NCBI GenBank assembly: GCA_002431635.1
Contig: DJGH01000008.1
Location: 127,045 to 133,344, forward strand
Origin: Petrotoga sp. UBA5851
Lineage (GTDB): Bacteria > Thermotogota > Thermotogae > Petrotogales > Petrotogaceae
Direction of reading: 5' to 3'
Length of the DNA stretch: 6,300 nucleotides
The notes beneath the pieces are model-generated. The model ran no database searches, had not been told where the DNA came from, and saw only the letters and a program-made list of their open reading frames with translations. Shown here piece after piece: positions 5,239 through 6,300 of this stretch. A program made the position numbers and the translations under genes. How positions within the stretch are numbered: position 1 is the first letter of the stretch; each line of letters opens with the position of its first letter.

Positions 5239-6300
5239 ATGAAACTTTATGTAAGCGATATGCATATAGGATCTGGAAACCAGAAGGATGATTTTGTATA
5301 TGATGCAAAATTTATTGAACTCTTAGACAAGTATGAAGACCAGATAACAGAATTTTTCATTGTAGGGGATTTTCTTGAACTTATGCACGTTAAGGACAAG
5401 AAGATTCTCTGTGAAACTGTTCAGGAGTGTATGGATTTGTTTGACCATGAAATTCTGAATAAAATATACAATGCCCATACGGCCCTTTTTGATAGGCTGA
5501 AAAAGCTTTCTTCAAAGGTAAGAATAAGATATATAGCCGGTAATCATGATTATCATGTTCTTTTTTCTGAAAAGATAAGACAAAAGGTATTCTCTATGAC
5601 AGGATGCGAAGAAGTACTGCCGTTTTACTATGATGAGGACTGGGAGATATTTGTGATACACGGTAATCAGTTTGATGCCGTAAACAGGTTGTCGTATGAT
5701 GGGAAAAATAATATAATCCCAACCTTCGGAGAGTATATGGCTAAGTTCATGTCATCTAATTTTGATATCAAGATGAGCAAGATACTGCCTGATGAACTCA
5801 TCTCTGACTATGACAACATAAGACCTTTACTCGATGTTTTTGTATGGCTGGACTATATAAATGAAAGATACTGTCTTAACTACAATCTTAAGGAAGAATG
5901 GATAAGTGAGTTTATAAATCTTATAAATGCAAAGCAGACAAGGAACTGGCTAAAAATAAACTTTCCTAAATACTACAGGTTTACTGATTTTTTTGTAAAT
6001 AAATTTGGCGGAATGAAGTTGGGAGAATCTCTTGTAAGAACGGTTATGTACTTCAGGGAGTTCAAAAAAAGTGATATGTACCTTAAAGCCGCAAAAAGAC
6101 TTTTAGAGAATAATTTTCTGATACCACGTAAAAATCTCGTGGGATACAGTGATGAAGATATAAGCTTAAGCAATGATAAGGTAAAAGGTCTGATAATGGG
6201 ACACTGCCACAGGCCGTCCTATAATCAGGTCAACTGTGGCAAGATAAAGAAATTTTATGCTAATACGGGTGCATGGAAACATGTTGTAATGAGAAACAAG
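5239..6300 (+). CDS. Metallophosphoesterase, LpxH-like core with long insertion (3' end outside window)
   Basis: The ATG at 5239 has GAGG at 5227-5230, eight bases upstream, and the frame stays open for 354 codons to the window edge. The calcineurin-like metal-binding motifs occur in order: SDMH (6-9), GDF (43-45), GNHD (101-104), HGNQFD (141-146) and GHCHRP (321-326), then the family's NTGAW (342-346). These supply the Asp, His and Asn ligands for a two-metal phosphoesterase site. The order resembles the UDP-2,3-diacylglucosamine hydrolase branch of lipid A synthesis (LpxH). However, LpxH has GNRD and is only about 240 residues long. Here about 174 residues separate HGNQFD from GHCHRP, probably a helical cap that shapes substrate choice. 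The substrate is therefore uncertain. No signal peptide is visible, so it is likely cytoplasmic. Few residues should remain after NTGAW, so the gene probably ends soon beyond 6300. Confidence 0.9.
   Translation, partial: MKLYVSDMHIGSGNQKDDFVYDAKFIELLDKYEDQITEFFIVGDFLELMHVKDKKILCETVQECMDLFDHEILNKIYNAHTALFDRLKKLSSKVRIRYIAGNHDYHVLFSEKIRQKVFSMTGCEEVLPFYYDEDWEIFVIHGNQFDAVNRLSYDGKNNIIPTFGEYMAKFMSSNFDIKMSKILPDELISDYDNIRPLLDVFVWLDYINERYCLNYNLKEEWISEFINLINAKQTRNWLKINFPKYYRFTDFFVNKFGGMKLGESLVRTVMYFREFKKSDMYLKAAKRLLENNFLIPRKNLVGYSDEDISLSNDKVKGLIMGHCHRPSYNQVNCGKIKKFYANTGAWKHVVMRNK

Noticed and set aside
5973..6173. Minus-strand open frame inside the metallophosphoesterase gene
   Set aside because: It is opposite a coding frame with five ordered catalytic motifs and has no good ribosome site.

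Overview
The window is AT-rich chromosomal DNA with strong AGGAGG-type ribosome binding sites. Codon use is rich in ATA (Ile) and AGA (Arg). It carries housekeeping and regulatory genes rather than a mobile or defence island. An arginine-type elongation factor P, a putative UDP-2,3-diacylglucosamine-hydrolase-like phosphoesterase and an exported solute-binding protein without a lipobox suggest a diderm (Gram-negative) bacterium. The lineage cannot be fixed from the sequence. An AT-rich phylum such as Deferribacterota, Spirochaetota or Fusobacteriota is a guess, not a result.

Layout, left to right. (1) Positions 1-183 (+) are the 3' end of a gene, probably earP, the EF-P arginine rhamnosyltransferase. 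Next is efp at 241-798 (+), which has Arg32 at the modification site. (2) A 20-bp perfect inverted repeat at 811-851 is a bidirectional terminator between efp and the convergent leftward genes. (3) Leftward (-) genes follow: a soluble GAF-containing sensor histidine kinase (843-2084) and a YgiQ-family radical SAM protein (2183-3904). A hairpin (3926-3951), tRNA-Asp(GTC) with encoded CCA (3958-4034) and its likely promoter (4062-4090) come next. Last is an exported NMT1/THI5-like solute-binding protein (4138-5025). (4) A 213-bp divergent intergenic region (5026-5238) separates it from a rightward metallophosphoesterase (5239 to beyond the window end).

How the genes work together. The only clear functional pair is earP-efp: EarP would rhamnosylate Arg32 of EF-P so that it can rescue ribosomes stalled at polyproline. 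The ygiQ gene lies 53 nt behind tRNA-Asp with only a hairpin and no good promoter between them, so it may be expressed by readthrough from the tRNA promoter. The histidine kinase and the solute-binding protein lack their usual partners here (response regulator; permease and ATPase).

I found no CRISPR array, insertion sequence, prophage or toxin-antitoxin pair, and no clearly undescribed system. The points most worth a second look are the arginine-type EF-P locus, the tRNA-ygiQ linkage with its SD-like hairpin, and the unusually long insertion in the metallophosphoesterase.
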